Below are positions 63,001-64,000 of a stretch of 64,000 nt of DNA, one piece after another. Under the pieces are notes generated by a model that saw nothing but the letters and a program-made list of their open reading frames with translations, was not told where the DNA came from and did no database searches. Source of the stretch: Capnocytophaga granulosa ATCC 51502 (GTDB lineage Bacteria; Bacteroidota; Bacteroidia; Flavobacteriales; Flavobacteriaceae); contig NZ_KE150259.1 of assembly GCF_000411115.1 (NCBI RefSeq), forward strand, positions 37,329-101,328. Direction: 5' to 3'. The position numbers and the translations under genes are program-made. The stretch's first letter is position 1; each line of letters starts with the position of its first letter.

Positions 63001-63576
63001 TTAAAACATATAACGCAGTCCTACAGTAGCACAGGGACGCAGTAGCTCAAAGGAACTTCCCCACAAAGCTGCTACCTTGCCAGAGCAAAGCACTAAAAAG
63101 TGATCACTTAGGTAAGTCTCTACCTGCAAGCCAATTTGTGCGCCATAGAGAAAATTATTTTCGTTCTTTAATAGTGCCCCATCAGGAAGGAGGCTTTTGC
63201 TGTGATTGACTACCTCATAGCCCAAAAGAGCTTCTGCTCCTAAGTTCAAAGCCACCGTTTTACTGCTGTCACTGACTAAGGCAAAGCTATAACCTCCCGC
63301 GCCTATATACCTCTCAACAGGTATATTCAGACTCTTGTAAGGGTACAATCGCCTTTGATATTCAAGAGCAAAATGCTTGTAGTTACCCCTTTTAGCATTG
63401 ATACTATAGCCTAACTGTACCCCAAAATCATCAGAAAAAGAGGAAGTAAAAGCCTCTGCAGGTGCGACCCAAGAGAGCGAAATACCTTTTTGCTTGGGTA
63501 ACAATCGCTGTGCTTGGACAATGGAGCCTCCTAAAAAGCACAAACAAATACAAGTGATAATTCTTAGCATTGGCAT
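63001..63576 (-). CDS. traO: Conjugal transfer protein TraO
   Basis: 191 residues with a signal peptide (MLRIITCICLCFLGGSIVQA after MP), then a beta-rich domain ending VGLRYMF, as outer-membrane barrels do. Size, fold and order (traN-traO-traQ) match TraO of CTnDOT. The start shares one base with the traN stop (TAATG). A second Met two codons on could be the true start. Confidence 0.87.
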   Translation of the reverse strand: MPMLRIITCICLCFLGGSIVQAQRLLPKQKGISLSWVAPAEAFTSSFSDDFGVQLGYSINAKRGNYKHFALEYQRRLYPYKSLNIPVERYIGAGGYSFALVSDSSKTVALNLGAEALLGYEVVNHSKSLLPDGALLKNENNFLYGAQIGLQVETYLSDHFLVLCSGKVAALWGSSFELLRPCATVGLRYMF

Positions 63577-63998
63577 TAGAATTTAAGGTTAAACTGTTCA
63601 ATAGGGCGAGCGGCTATAATCTCCTCGTTGGTGATGAGGAACGATTGGTAACGAGATCCGTTCTTTTCAAAGATTTCTACCCGCAAAACCTTGTCGTCAG
63701 AGAGGGTGAGTTGGTCTAACATATACACCGAGCGGACTTCTTTATGAGCCTTTAGCAGGGATATAGGTTGGTATACGCGCAAGGGATCAACGGGCACTTC
63801 TTGTACAATGCTCTTTTTGGTGGTCTTCTTATCAATGATTTTAAAAGTGATAAAATCTACTTCAAAAGGCAGGTTAGAGCGATTGGACAATTGCACATCT
63901 ACATAGAGTTTGCTATTGTGTACATAGATACCTTTTAGTAGCCATTGTATACCTGCATTCTCCGAACCTATATGCTTGATATAATTCTTTTTCTGATG
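63576..63998 (-). CDS. traN: Conjugal transfer protein TraN, C-terminal part (5' end outside window)
   Basis: The frame is open through the right edge, so the gene begins outside the window. The visible ~140 residues (GIQWLLKGIYVHNSKLYVDV, SNRSNLPFEVDFITFKIIDK, EVRSVYMLDQLTLSDDKVL) match the C-terminal beta domain of TraN (DUF4138), which contacts TraM in the mating-pore core. A GTG at 63896 is an internal codon. Confidence 0.87.
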   Translation of the reverse strand, partial: HQKKNYIKHIGSENAGIQWLLKGIYVHNSKLYVDVQLSNRSNLPFEVDFITFKIIDKKTTKKSIVQEVPVDPLRVYQPISLLKAHKEVRSVYMLDQLTLSDDKVLRVEIFEKNGSRYQSFLITNEEIIAARPIEQFNLKF

Positions 63999-64000
63999 GT

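Larger units (their letters stand above)
51302..64000. mobile_element. Integrative conjugative element, left part (continues beyond window)
   Basis: Recombinase at the left end, ssb, PRTRC cassette, excisionase-like HTH pair and tra genes (traQ, traO, traN) together define a Bacteroidota CTnDOT-like conjugative transposon. The left border is placed between the chromosomal toxin-antitoxin promoter and the recombinase; the right border is outside the window. The heptamer spacer repeats of the chromosome stop at this border. Confidence 0.8.

Overview
The window looks like the chromosome of a Bacteroidota, most likely Flavobacteriia and possibly Capnocytophaga (the genus is a guess from general resemblance, not a search). 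Support: promoters fit the Bacteroidota consensus TTG-N19/20-TAnnTTTG; a 3,238-residue secreted protein ends in a type B type IX secretion sorting domain; and there are typical lineage genes (DUF3078 outer-membrane protein, GDYXXLXY/DUF2157 pair, NDH-2, TrxR-like ferredoxin-NADP reductase).

Bases 1-51,300 are core chromosome. The order is: the 3' part of an M16 peptidase; an Fsr-like MFS exporter; an outer-membrane barrel; guaA; an M20 peptidase; the giant T9SS adhesin; ftsZ (away from the usual division cluster); hisS; a ferredoxin-NADP reductase; a WG-repeat lipoprotein; birA; rsfS-ftsH; a DUF3078 barrel; a long leftward run bioA > SMUG2-like glycosylase > DUF2157 > GDYXXLXY > pyrF > mntR-like > DUF3298 > arsC-like > ndh; a two-gene ABC transporter of the YbtP/YbtQ-IrtAB type whose first gene is broken by a G8 tract; pyrH; a zinc exporter; tpx; a secreted thioredoxin; queA; aroK; a tRNA cluster (Lys-Lys-Lys-Leu); a PAP2 phosphatase overlapping an endonuclease I lipoprotein; tilS; tRNA-Leu; sufS; rpmH (52 codons); rsmG; a YD-like protein; and der, which sits directly behind a RelE/ParE toxin-antitoxin pair. 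Many gaps between these core genes hold tandem ~7-bp units that often fold into long hairpins and sometimes supply the last codons of the preceding gene.

From about 51.3 kb to the right edge lies the left part of an integrative conjugative element. It starts with an IntDOT-like tyrosine recombinase, followed by a ~170-nt nested hairpin, a rightward block of small unknown genes with ssb, and a PRTRC cassette (E, C, an F-position gene, B, ThiF). By family the cassette is a predicted ubiquitin-like conjugation set: E1-like ThiF, E2-like B, and a ubiquitin-like C that ends in glycine. Next comes a 2.7-kb AT-rich module bounded by a 28-bp inverted repeat, carrying a pentapeptide-repeat membrane protein and an unexplained, possibly structured non-coding stretch. 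The window ends with two leftward excisionase-like HTH genes and the leftward conjugation genes traQ, traO and traN (cut by the edge).

The items most worth a second look are the PRTRC ubiquitin-like cassette, the two structured non-coding regions in the ICE, the inverted-repeat-bounded pentapeptide module, the G8 frameshift in the ABC importer, and the heptamer repeat family.
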